Shown here: piece by piece, positions 12,201 through 20,400 of the stretch
Layout of the letters: the number at the start of each line of letters is the position of its first letter
Position numbering within the stretch: position 1 is the stretch's first letter
NCBI RefSeq assembly: GCF_963662255.1
Contig: NC_085055.1
Coordinates: 977,979 to 1,041,978 of the forward strand
Source: Cinclus cinclus
Taxonomy: Eukaryota > Chordata > Aves > Passeriformes > Cinclidae
Reading direction: 5' to 3'
DNA: 64,000 nt
Notes under the pieces: generated by a model
What the model saw: only the letters and a program-made list of their open reading frames with translations
Told to the model about the DNA's origin: nothing
Databases searched by the model: none
Program-made: the position numbers and the translations under genes

Positions 12201-12921
12201 TTATGAGTTTAAGTAGAAATTTAACGCCCCAAACTCAGCAATAATGGAAGAGTTTTATAGCAATGACTACAACCGCTTCAGTGTGACAATACACGTGGAA
12301 AAACCGGAGGATATTTGTTGAGCAAGACGCTCAATAAAGGTAAATAGCTTCTGACACATCTTCCTGTCACCTTACAGCAAGTTTGTGCAATTCAAAATAA
12401 ACAAAAGAGCTGGTAATTATATCTCTTTACCCTTCTTCATCCCCGGACCACCAGGACATGGCTTCTTGCTCTTTGTCGTTTTTAGTCTGGACAGAATTCA
12501 GCAGCTGCACGATTTGTTCTTCCCTGCGCTCGTCCATGCGCACCACAGCTCTCTAGGGCAGAAAGCACAGCCTTCATCAGTCCGTGTATCCACACACAGC
12601 CGCGCCAGCACCGCTCACTCACGCGGCCTTCTCCGCCCCCCCGGGGCTCTTCGGCACGGCCACCGACCTCCGCTTTCGCGGACCCCGGTCCCCAGGACAC
12701 GGCCCCGCGTCCCTCACCTGCTGCCGGTCCGCCTCCCGGTTCTTCTGGCCCTGCTTGCGGGCGTACCACAGCCCGATCTCGCGGCCCTTCAGGTGCCCGG
12801 GGTGCCGTCCCCGCCCGCCGGGCCCGCCCGCCGAGGACGAGGCGGCGGAGGCAGAGCCGCCATCGTCGCCACGGCCCCGGCCGCGCCCGCGGCCCCAGCC
12901 CCGCCGCTGCTCGTAGCTCAT
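160..12921 (-). CDS. DHX36: DHX36 (RHAU/G4R1) DEAH-box G-quadruplex helicase, exons 1-22, 3' end off window
   Basis: ATP-dependent DEAH/RHA helicase that binds and unwinds G-quadruplex DNA and RNA in nucleus and cytoplasm (family knowledge). Twenty-two coding exons join in frame to about 830 residues: 12921-12718, 12552-12431, 11616-11415, 10755-10717, 9611-9441, 8963-8884, 8009-7935, 7808-7642, 7154-7073, 6615-6475, 5953-5851, 5547-5460, 4614-4559, 4441-4377, 3865-3722, 3226-3109, 2473-2375, 1795-1622, 1354-1268, 618-535, 435-336, 250-160. Seen in order: Gly/Arg-rich N-terminus, RHAU-specific motif ([13 protein letters not shown], about 38-50), Walker [10 protein letters not shown] (205-213), TQPRR (237-241), DEIH (309-312), SAT (341-343), TNIAETS (526-532), QRKGRAGR (573-580), then winged-helix, ratchet and the start of the OB region. 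Human DHX36 is 1008 residues, so the last 170-180 lie below base 1. The start ATG at 12921 has G at -3 and matches the family start MSY. The exon 9 donor is GC rather than GT. Identification is very secure; individual boundaries were placed by eye. Confidence 0.97.
336..435 (-). CDS. DHX36: DHX36 exon 21
   Basis: Encodes [20 protein letters not shown] then [13 protein letters not shown]. Acceptor TTCCTAG, donor GTAATT, one base into the next codon. Confidence 0.95.
535..618 (-). CDS. DHX36: DHX36 exon 20
   Basis: 28 codons, [20 protein letters not shown] then FLSSNTMQ. Acceptor TTCCTAG, donor GTAAGAG. Confidence 0.95.
1268..1354 (-). CDS. DHX36: DHX36 exon 19
   Basis: 29 codons, [20 protein letters not shown] then HLTVVNAFT. 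Human has Glu in place of the last Thr. Acceptor ATTTTAG, donor GTAAGC. Confidence 0.94.
1622..1795 (-). CDS. DHX36: DHX36 exon 18 (ratchet domain)
   Basis: 58 codons, [20 protein letters not shown] through [12 protein letters not shown], the HA2/ratchet domain. Acceptor CTGGCAG, donor GTAAAG, phase 0 both ends. Confidence 0.96.
2375..2473 (-). CDS. DHX36: DHX36 exon 17
   Basis: 33 codons reading [20 protein letters not shown] then [13 protein letters not shown], winged helix. Acceptor CTTTCAG, donor GTAAAG, phase 0 at both ends. Confidence 0.96.
3109..3226 (-). CDS. DHX36: DHX36 exon 16
   Basis: Encodes [20 protein letters not shown] and [16 protein letters not shown], the start of the winged-helix domain of DEAH/RHA helicases. 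Acceptor ATTGCAG, donor GTGAGTG. Confidence 0.96.
3722..3865 (-). CDS. DHX36: DHX36 exon 15 (motif VI)
   Basis: Encodes [14 protein letters not shown] to KQRKGRAGR; motif [10 protein letters not shown] (573-580) supplies the arginine fingers. Acceptor CCCACAG, donor GTAGGA. Confidence 0.95.
4141..4190. repeat. Short direct duplication (about 24 bp x 2) in DHX36 intron
   Basis: GTTCAGTATTCCTATAGTTT and GTTCAGTATTCCTGTAGTTT repeat side by side in the intron between exons 14 and 15 of DHX36. No function seen. Confidence 0.7.
4377..4441 (-). CDS. DHX36: DHX36 exon 14 (motif V)
   Basis: Encodes [20 protein letters not shown] and T, with motif V TNIAETS completed by exon 15. Acceptor ATTACAG, donor GTAAGTG. 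Confidence 0.95.
4559..4614 (-). CDS. DHX36: DHX36 exon 13 (56 bp)
   Basis: Encodes [18 protein letters not shown]. Acceptor CTTTCAG, donor GTATGC. Identified by near identity to the human segment [12 protein letters not shown]. Confidence 0.94.
5460..5547 (-). CDS. DHX36: DHX36 exon 12
   Basis: Encodes [20 protein letters not shown] then LMSQVMFKS, the motif IV region of RecA2. Acceptor CCCCTAG, donor GTAAAAC. Confidence 0.95.
5851..5953 (-). CDS. DHX36: DHX36 exon 11
   Basis: Encodes [20 protein letters not shown] followed by [14 protein letters not shown], entering RecA domain 2. Acceptor CTGCAG, donor GTACAG, ends in phase 0. Confidence 0.95.
6475..6615 (-). CDS. DHX36: DHX36 exon 10
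   Basis: Encodes [20 protein letters not shown] and a charged helix rich in Glu/Lys, the insert between RecA1 and RecA2. Acceptor GTGTATAG, donor GTTGGG (non-consensus after position 2). Confidence 0.94.
7073..7154 (-). CDS. DHX36: DHX36 exon 9 (GC donor)
   Basis: Encodes [20 protein letters not shown] and the next eight residues to LR. Acceptor CTCCACAG. The only in-frame donor that restores the conserved Arg-Tyr junction with exon 10 is GAG/GCAAGT, a GC-AG intron. Confidence 0.92.
7642..7808 (-). CDS. DHX36: DHX36 exon 8 (DEIH box, SAT)
   Basis: Carries motif II DEIH (residues 309-312, Mg-ATP hydrolysis) and motif III SAT (341-343), then NAEKFSEYF. Acceptor TATTTTAG, donor GTAGGTG after TTT G. 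Confidence 0.96.
7935..8009 (-). CDS. DHX36: DHX36 exon 7
   Basis: Encodes [20 protein letters not shown], including the CTTG motif of RecA domain 1. Acceptor CTTTCAG, donor GTAAGAG. Confidence 0.95.
   Translation of the reverse strand, partial: SVAEETRFNFVLYHRNCPAVAPVR
8884..8963 (-). CDS. DHX36: DHX36 exon 6
   Basis: Encodes [14 protein letters not shown] and STGYQIRLQ of RecA domain 1. Acceptor CCCTCAG, donor GTGAGC, ending two bases into the Ser codon completed by exon 7. Confidence 0.94.
9441..9611 (-). CDS. DHX36: DHX36 exon 5 (Walker A)
   Basis: Residues 190-246, the start of RecA domain 1. Contains motif [10 protein letters not shown] (ATP phosphate binding) and motif Ia TQPRR (nucleic acid contact). 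Acceptor GGCCAG, donor GTGAGTG. Confidence 0.96.
10717..10755 (-). CDS. DHX36: DHX36 exon 4 (39-bp small exon)
   Basis: A 13-codon exon reading [13 protein letters not shown], matching human [13 protein letters not shown]. Acceptor CCCCCAG, donor GTGAGTG, phase 0 at both ends. Found only by similarity; too short to show as an open frame. Confidence 0.93.
11415..11616 (-). CDS. DHX36: DHX36 exon 3
   Basis: Encodes about 67 residues of charged linker ending RYIEMQ, which matches the conserved DHX36 segment before the core. Acceptor ATTCCAG, donor GTACTT. The linker itself is poorly conserved against human, as expected for this part. Confidence 0.93.
11725..11886 (-). mobile_element. CR1 retroposon fragment in DHX36 intron 2
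   Basis: Reads, as the reverse complement of the CR1 3' region, ATGGAATGGTTTGGGTTGGA then CCTGCCATGGCAGGGACACC and CCAACCTGGCCTGGGACACT. This is the widely repeated 3' end of the avian CR1 LINE, inserted with its sense strand on the minus strand. Confidence 0.9.
12431..12552 (-). CDS. DHX36: DHX36 exon 2
   Basis: Encodes [20 protein letters not shown] and a short acidic tail (residues 69-109). Acceptor CCCTAG, donor GTAAAG, ending two bases into a codon. This is the helical linker between the quadruplex-binding motif and the helicase core. Confidence 0.93.
12718..12921 (-). CDS. DHX36: DHX36 exon 1 (start codon, G-quadruplex-binding motif)
   Basis: Encodes residues 1-68: start MSYEQ, a GRGRGRGRG tract, a short Ser/Ala/Gly linker, then the RHAU-specific motif that stacks on G-quartets (known for the family). 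The donor after CAG CAG is GTGAGG. The Gly-rich leader is shorter than in human DHX36. Confidence 0.95.
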
Positions 12922-13019
12922 GGCCGCGGGAGCCGGCGCGGAGCGGCTCAATCGGCCCGGCACGGCCCCGCCTGATCCGCCGGCACCGCCCGCCTCATCC
13001 GCCGCGGCACTTCCGCCCG

Positions 13020-13275
13020 GCTCACGGCCCGCCTTCAGCCCTCACTGCCCGCCTTCAGCCCTCACTGCCCGCCTTCAGCCCTCACACCGACCCGTCCCTC
13101 ACGGCCCGCCTTCAGCCCTCACTGCCCGCCTTCAGCCCTCACACCGACCCGTCCCTCACGGCCCGCCTTCAGCCCTCACGGCCCGCCTTCAGCCCTCACA
13201 CCGGCCCGTCCCTCACGGCCCGCCTTCAGCCCTCACTGCCCGCCTTCAGCCCTCACACCGGCCCGTCCCTCAGGA
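13020..13275. repeat. GC-rich tandem array at the DHX36 promoter (about 20-bp units)
   Basis: Two related 20-bp units alternate: one reading GCCCGCCTTCAGCCCTCAC plus one base, and one reading ACCGACCCGTCCCTCACGGC (A/G variants). About 13 units in all, in a higher-order pattern of two or three of the first type followed by one of the second. On the minus (DHX36 sense) strand each unit of the first type gives GGGCTGAAGGCGGG, so G-runs recur throughout. Confidence 0.9.
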
Positions 13276-13301
13276 CCCGGGTTCGAGTCCCGGACCGGCC
13301 G
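13260..13301 (+). other. tRNA T-arm-like minihelix with B box
   Basis: Bases 13277-13293 form a perfect 5-bp T stem (CCGGG/CCCGG) with a 7-base TTCGAGT loop, and 13280-13290 match the pol III B box GGTTCGANNCC. The following ACCGGCC (13294-13300) pairs at 6 of 7 positions with GGCCCGT at 13260-13266. Two T-runs (13322-13326, 13331-13336) follow. There is no A box, D arm or anticodon arm, so this is not an intact tRNA gene; it may be a relic or chance. Confidence 0.4.
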
Positions 13302-13598
13302 CTGTGTTGCAGAACGGGGGATTTTTATCGTTTTTTGATTGTTGATCTTCGTGTATTTTCAGGCCTAACCAACAAGAAGAGAGATTTAATCCGTGAAACA
13401 AAGAGCAACCAGTGAGCTTTAAGTGATGCCCAGGGGTTAGAAAAGTATTTCTAGTATTACATCCATTTAGATGTTGACAAGGACTGCAAGTGAATCAGAA
13501 CCGCTGTAACTTCCACTTGTGGAGCTGCTCCCTCATTTCCAAGGTTCCTGCAGGCACGCCACCCAGTGCCAACAAACACCAAAACTGGGGTTTAACAC

Positions 13599-13604
13599 TT
13601 TATT
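13599..13604 (-). terminator. GPR149: Predicted GPR149 poly(A) signal AATAAA
   Basis: TTTATT on the plus strand reads AATAAA on the minus strand, about 240 bases past the stop codon. It is the nearest canonical hexamer downstream of the gene and leaves a short 3' UTR; use of it is inferred. Confidence 0.6.
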
Positions 13605-13844
13605 TAGGATTTCCTTTAGACACACGTGTTCCTCAAATAAATAGTGTATAAATAAGTAACTTAAAATCCACTATGCAAAGCTGTAAAGCACTTGAGTATT
13701 TGTTATCCCCTTGATACAGCATTAACAGTTTGGACTGAATTCAACAGTGCACCCAAATAAAATGTGTAAGATGGGAGAACGGCTGATGCTGTATTTGCCC
13801 AGGTACCCGTGTCAGAGCAGCGAGGTGTGGAGGTGAAACACCTT

Positions 13845-14420
13845 TTAGCTGCTGCTGCTGCCGTGCTCCTCGCGCTCTCTGTAGGCTTTGTTCAGCAGCT
13901 GGATCTCCTCCTGGTACCCTGCCCTGGCCGAGTGCTGCTTTTGGCTGTTCTGCCGATGAGCCTCCACGGTGTCAGGGATGGAGATGCTGAAGTCGCTGCC
14001 GGGGCTGTGCGAGGGGATGAGCAGGGAGTAGGAGGCGCTTTCCCCCAGCTCACAGCACACAAACCTGTTCTCCTTGCGGGAGTAGCGCAGGGAAGGTGAC
14101 CGTGCCTGCGTGGAGGACTGGCTGATGTTGCTGATGATGGACACGGTGTCCAGGGCCTCCTCGTTGTCACAGATCTCCAGCACCTCCAGGTGAATCTTCA
14201 CGCTCGTGTCAGCAAACGCGTCCCGAGGCTCCCCTGGGCTCGGCTCGTGGCCCACGCTTTTGGAGCGATACACCTCGATTTTCTGGGCCGCGGGGGTTAT
14301 TTTGTGCCCCTCGGAGCTCACCTCGTAGGTGGACAAGGAGAGGGTTTTGCCGGTGGGGGCCTGCAGAGACACAGTGCCCTGGAAGGCGCACAGGGGCACG
14401 GCCAGGGCGCCGGCCGCACG
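13845..14420 (-). CDS. GPR149: GPR149 exon 4 (tail end and stop)
   Basis: Reads [20 protein letters not shown] through SKSVGHEP and [18 protein letters not shown] to a Ser tail coded by AGC repeats. Acceptor CCCTGCAG. The intron before it (14421-19180) is the largest of the gene. Confidence 0.95.
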   Translation of the reverse strand, partial: RAAGALAVPLCAFQGTVSLQAPTGKTLSLSTYEVSSEGHKITPAAQKIEVYRSKSVGHEPSPGEPRDAFADTSVKIHLEVLEICDNEEALDTVSIISNISQSSTQARSPSLRYSRKENRFVCCELGESASYSLLIPSHSPGSDFSISIPDTVEAHRQNSQKQHSARAGYQEEIQLLNKAYREREEHGSSSS

Positions 14421-17400
14421 CTGCAGGGAACGAGCACTGTTAGTGCTGAGCATTGCCCAAAAACCCATCGTCAGTCACACAAGTGTGCTCAGTCTGTTAA
14501 CTCCTCTTACTGCCTGTTCCTCGCAGAACTTTACACACCTGGTACTTAGGACTGGAAAGAGCAGCAAGAAGTTTTTTGTGTTATATACACCTTAGTGTAT
14601 GAAGTCCCAAGCGACTGTGACTCACTACGAAATCTACAGAATATGAAAAACAGAGTTTAAATAAAAGGTGATCCCATCAGTGCAAGGTTATGTCCTGTTT
14701 AATGAAAGCCTTTGTCTGGAGAGAGAATGAGCAATCTGTGCTTGCTGGAATGAACACTACGGATCTGGAGAATGAGACATTTACCAATTACTTAGTGCCT
14801 CTTTCTGAAGGTCTTCCCAAGTTTTCTCTTGAGAACTCAGTATTTACTGTTAAAATGAAAAAGATCCATTGTGTCTCCTCTGTCACTGCCCAGTCATTAA
14901 CCAGAGAGACACCCAATGCTGGCATTTCCCACTAGAACACTTCCAGTGGAAATGTTCAATTCCAGACACCTTTACCTGTTTCTAAAGTACAGAATCCATT
15001 TGTCCGTGCAAACCACAATGCCATGCTCTGGGGACTACTGTGGATACAAGTACTGGGACTAAACCCATGGTTATGGGGCCCAAGGGAGGGATAAATGCAT
15101 TTATTAGGTACAGTCAGGTAACACTGATTATGACTGGAATTACTTTCAGTATAAATTGTTATTAATGAGAACAGAAAGTGTCCTTTATCTTGTCCTTGAT
15201 ACCATTATCAAATGCCCATTTTTGCTTCTCATGACGCATCCATGGCAATAAATAAGAATCCACCAGCAAACCAGACTCTACTGGTACCTCCTGTGAAGTA
15301 TTTTGCCTCCCACTCCCACCGTTCCCTGCAGTTCAGCTCTTTGCCTTCAGCTCCCAGTGCTTCCCTCACCAAGTTCCACTGTTTGTGGAGAGGATTTCCC
15401 ACTTCAGGGCATTCCCCCATGCAGCCCCTGTCCACAATGCCTGGAGAATGTTCTGGCTGTTGGAATCTGGGACAGGGATTTCACCAGAGAGCTCCACATA
15501 CCAGCACAGGCATTTTTTAAAAGCAAAGACAAAAAAATCCCAGAGAAATAAATCACAAATGCCCTTGTTCCTTATGGAATGCTGATGCAGTCTGAGCAGA
15601 GAAATCTCTGCAGAATCAGTCAAGTAAATCCCCTCATTATTTAATTACACATCACCTTGCAGAGTTCACAGAAGACAGGAAGCAGCTGTGGTTGCCATGA
15701 GGTAAAACCTTCTCCACCATCCCTATGGGTCAGGACCAGGTTCCCTGTCCTGTTCCTGCTGCCTGAGCAGGGGCTGGGCTGGATTCACCAGGGAGGATGC
15801 TGTCCACAGGGAAGGTTTGGATGTATCTGATCCCACAGCAGCTGGAACAGGCTCTGACAGACAAATTTCCATCTGGAAATGGTCAAAGCAGCAGCTGAGT
15901 GGGACACTGGGACACCATCCCAGCTGGCTCTACAGTGTCTGGTGACAGACTCAAGCACAAGGCACTGCTAGACTGTCCCTCACAATTGCTGGAAGAGGCA
16001 GCCAGGTGTGCCAGCAGGGTCCCAGTGATGGCCTGGGCTCTACCCCTCCTCCCTGGGACAGCTCTCTGCACAGGGCCAGCACCAAGAGCACACACACCTT
16101 GTGCTATGTCTATGTTGCTCCCACTGGGCTATGCTGCCTCCCCAAACAGAAAACCAGCAATCTAAAACAGCTCTGGGGAGTTATCATTCCTAATTACTTT
16201 GGTCAAACACAGCTTGAGATGAAAAGGTCTATTTTTAGAATGCTTCCAGTAAGGATCCCAGCCTTTTCTTTCCAGAGACAATGAATTTTCTGTTTGTTTT
16301 AAAATAGAAGCTTAGTCTTCTGCTCCCTAAAAATGCAAAGTAGCTGCAGTGAAATTAATTACTGCAATGATTTGCCTTTTCTGAGGCTGACTGCAGTAGA
16401 TGTAGAGCCAAGGGGGTATGACAGGAAGAGAGAAGCTCACTTCAGATGGGCTGAGCCCAGCACTTGCCGTTGGCCTGCCCAATGCAGACAGGGCTGGATT
16501 TGTGTCAGTCAGTACCAGGAGGTGCAGCAGAGCATCCAGGGTGAGGACACCTTGGAGGGAAGGGCTATAGGAGCTCTGTCCAGCCTTGCCCTCCTGGGCA
16601 AATGTTTCTCCTCTCACTGTTCCTCTGGAATTCCAGAGAGCCAAGGGCAGTGGGATTGCAGCAGGGAGCCAGCAAACATCACACGGAGTACACATTCCTC
16701 TGGGAGCAGAGTGAGAACATGAAGGGGAAATGTTACATTGATTTTCCAGCCAAAGGAACCTCTTTGGAAATCAGGAAGAAGTGCCAGCCTGAGCAGGAAG
16801 AGCCCCGATGGGAACAGCTCCGCACATCAGCAGGGCTGCAGGTGGCACAGATTCCCACCAGCCAGTGGGAAGCAATGATGAGAATCTTCAAGGCCATTCC
16901 TAACTCAGCTTCTGTGCTGTGCCTGGTGTTTAAGGGAACGCTCACAACTTTCCTGTAGCACGTGAGATGCTGTGTATTTATCATGTTAAAATACTCCTGC
17001 CTGTGCTGGCTCCTCCTCAGTGAAGTCACTAGCACAGCCTCCCCCTCTCTCTGCTTGCAGGGCACATAAATAGGTCCTGTGCAGAGTCTCTTCAAAGAGT
17101 TTCCTTGAGACAACCCACTGATGAGGTAGAGAAAAATAATCAGCAAGCCTGGAACAAACTGCCAGCCTGGGAGATTTCTGTTGACTGAGGGCACTGAAGC
17201 ATAGGCAAAATAAGACATGACATATTTACACTCAATCTCTTTAGGAAGGGAGATACACAGGTATTTTATGAGATGTTAGAAGTATTTTTCAAAAATGCAG
17301 CTGAGCAGGAGTTAGAAATGACAAGTACAATTTTCTCTCTCCCTCTCCATTACAGCTATCCTATCATGTATTCAATAAACCCTGCTGCCTCATCCTCTCA

Positions 17401-20400
17401 TGCCACTTTTATTCCACAGAAAACACTTTGATGGAGCAGCTCTTTACTCACAGAACAGACAATGAAGAGAAAACCAGCTCCACAGTCACTGCTGTCAGCC
17501 CAAGGAAGTGCCACTCTCCAAGCCCACACTTCCAAAGGAAACCAAAGGCATCCCAGGTCCTGTCTGGCATCCTGCTCTTCAAACAGCCCCATCAAACTCA
17601 CTGATCCCATATCCATGGGGATGGCTGCACTCCCTCCTGCTGCAGCTCTTACAGCTTCTCCTCTCAAACAGAAAATCGGCAGCACTGCAGTGAGAACCCC
17701 TGTGTTTATGGCCTCTCAGAAGAGCCCCTGTACTTATGGACTCTCAGAAGAACCCCTGTGTTTCCTGCAGAAGGATGTGGCCAGTCAATGCCGGGGGACT
17801 CTCCTTCTTTAACATAGCGGGAAGTGCAGAGTGATGAGAACAGAGTGACTTTTCTTAGACTTTGGGACTTCCAGACAGGATGAATAAAGGAGATGGATTT
17901 CAACTTATTAATGTGTGGCCGCAATTGATCTTTCATCCAACATAAACCTGAGCAATGCATTAAAGTTATTTTTACAAAGCTTGCAGGGCTTTCACACTCT
18001 GCCCTTTCTCAGCTGCAAAGCAAATGTCAGCTGTGAAGCTCTGGCAGCTCCTGCTGAATGTCAGAACCAGGCAGAGCTGTGACTCCAAAGCCTGGAACTT
18101 TTGCCCCATAGGAGCTTTAGTGCCTGGCACTGGGTTATAGCTGGGAAGGTGTCAGAAGTGGATGAGTTGTGATTCTTTGCAATGCAAGAAGGGAAGAATA
18201 TGTCCAAAAGTGCCATACAAGGCCCCAGGGCACATAAAACACCCCCAAGGCAGTCACTGCTCACAAAGAGCTGCTCCTACCTGCTGCAGTCCTGGGGCTG
18301 CAGCTGAACTGGCAGCAGGGAACATGGGGAAAGGACTTTTTTTTCTTTTTTTTAAACATCACCTGGAAACACCTGCAAGGAGAGCCACAGTTATGAACCT
18401 GATACAGTGATGTTATTAACCAAGCTGTACATGGCACATGAGGCCTAGGCAAGAATTGATAGATTAAAACCAGGCTGAGTCATCAGCCCTTTTGCCCCCA
18501 AATGCAGGCATTCATCTCTGCACACTGCAACAGAGTGAGCATTGATTTTTTACGAGAGGGATGATCAGTCACATTTGAAATATCAGCCAAATTCCTACTG
18601 TGACTCAGATGATAAACTTGTGTTTATCAGATGGAGAGAGATTCCTATAATTGAATACAAAATCTGATCCATCTCCCATGCATGTGCAAAGGCCAAGCAT
18701 GAATTGATCTGGCTCTGAAGTCACCCTGCTTGGAGCAGGAGGTTGGATTAGGTGACTTCCAGAGATCCCTTCCAACCTGAAGCCTTCTGGAGCTCCTGTC
18801 TCCCAGACTTCATGTGGTCTCTTACCCCACCCCACCTACTGTAATGCCCAACTGAATTCCACAGTCATCTGGAAAATGTCATCTTTTGGAGAGAAGCTTC
18901 CTATTCATTAAGATAAAGTAAAGTAATTCATACTTACTTCTTACCTTACACAAATCATGCAGGTGCACACAAAATAAGAAAACCCCATGATTAGAAAGAC
19001 AAGTGAGAAGTTGTTGCAGGATCATCACCTGCAAATAGGTCTGTGGTTACTAAATATTATCCAGTGCCATGTGTGAGTTTTACTAAAAAATAGGACTAAT
19101 AGAAGCATCAATATCAGTAAACATCATTCCTATTTGATAAGGAAACTCTTACTATCAGAAAAGAATAAATCCTACTTTACCTGCCGAGGGTTCCTCTCGG
19201 ATTTACTCCGGCTCCACTCCCAGTCCGACAGTTCTGGTGTGTGGCTCTCCTCGTGGGACAGCCTCCACTCTGGTCCTTCAGGGAACACTGATGGGTCACA
19301 GTTTGTGTCCCCCTGGCCCTGACAGGCCCCTGGCCCAGCAGGAGAGGGGTGTGGGGGGCCTGTCCCAGTGCCCCCCGGCGTGCCCCCCGAGCCATGTCCC
19401 GATGCCAGGGATGGGATCCAGGTGTCCCTGCCTCTGCCAGGGCCCCGCTCCTCGCAGTCTGAGCTCAGCAGGCTGTGGTAGGACAGGGATTTACCATCAC
19501 TGCTGGCGTGGGGAGGCTTCTCCTGGGATATCCTGTAGATTCCATAGCCTTGCTGGAATGACAGGTTGAACTCAAAACCGCTGCGCTTGGCTAAGCAAGA
19601 AGGAAAGAAACTGTGTTAGGAGTTGAGACCAAGAAGGAAAATTAGATTACAAACACAATGCAAATGACATTCTAAAACATGGAATAAATTATCCAGCTCC
19701 TGCTGGATAATTTGAAGCAATTTTCCCTCCACAAAAAAAAAAAAAAAAAAAAAAGAATTGTTGAGAAGAAAGATTTCTGAGAAGGAGCTGCCTTCTAGAT
19801 GAACTGCAGTCGTTCTCTCTGGGAAAGTGGCTAAAAGGACAGCAGGGGCAGCACAAGCAATTCTGCACCTGGATAATGTGTTTAAAGCAAGTGAAAGCCA
19901 TGCACTGAGATGGCTTTTCTCTAAGATTCTGGATTTTTTCTCCCTGAACCAGCAAGGACTGTCAGGAATTCGTCCACTGATGGTAGAGGATTTTCACTCC
20001 AGAGAATGGGAAAAAACTCCCACATCCTCAGAAACATTTAGCCCTTAACATTTGCAGTTGAGACCAGATGATGCCTGTGACCCACTCTGTTCTTCCAGCT
20101 ATTTTTACGTGAAGCCCAAGTAAAAACAGGGCTCTAGAAGATGTCAGGAAGCTTACCAGGGAAGGTCTGGCAATTTCTGTTACACCAAGGCAGCCCTTCC
20201 ACACTTACTTTTGGCATCTTGTGAAGACACTGCATAGGAGTTCCTCCTGCAATTGATGATGCAGCCGCAGGGCAGGTGGAGCCAGTGCTGTGACAGGACA
20301 AACACCGGGGTGACTGTGGCAGCCAGCATGGTCAGCAGGAAGCTCAGTGTCTCAAACGAAAGGCTCTGCAGCCCAGTGATGTACTGGACAGCCATCTGTA

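Larger units (their letters stand above)
12560..13300 (-). promoter_or_regulatory. DHX36: CpG island / promoter region of DHX36
   Basis: GC-rich, CpG-dense sequence covering exon 1 and about 400 bp upstream of the ATG at 12921. No TATA box is evident, as usual for a housekeeping helicase promoter. The upstream half is taken up by a tandem array (13020-13275). The transcription start cannot be fixed from sequence alone. Confidence 0.75.

Noticed and set aside
13260..13301. Intact tRNA gene
   Set aside because: Only the T arm and an acceptor-like pairing exist; no A box, D arm or anticodon arm. Kept only as a tRNA-like feature.
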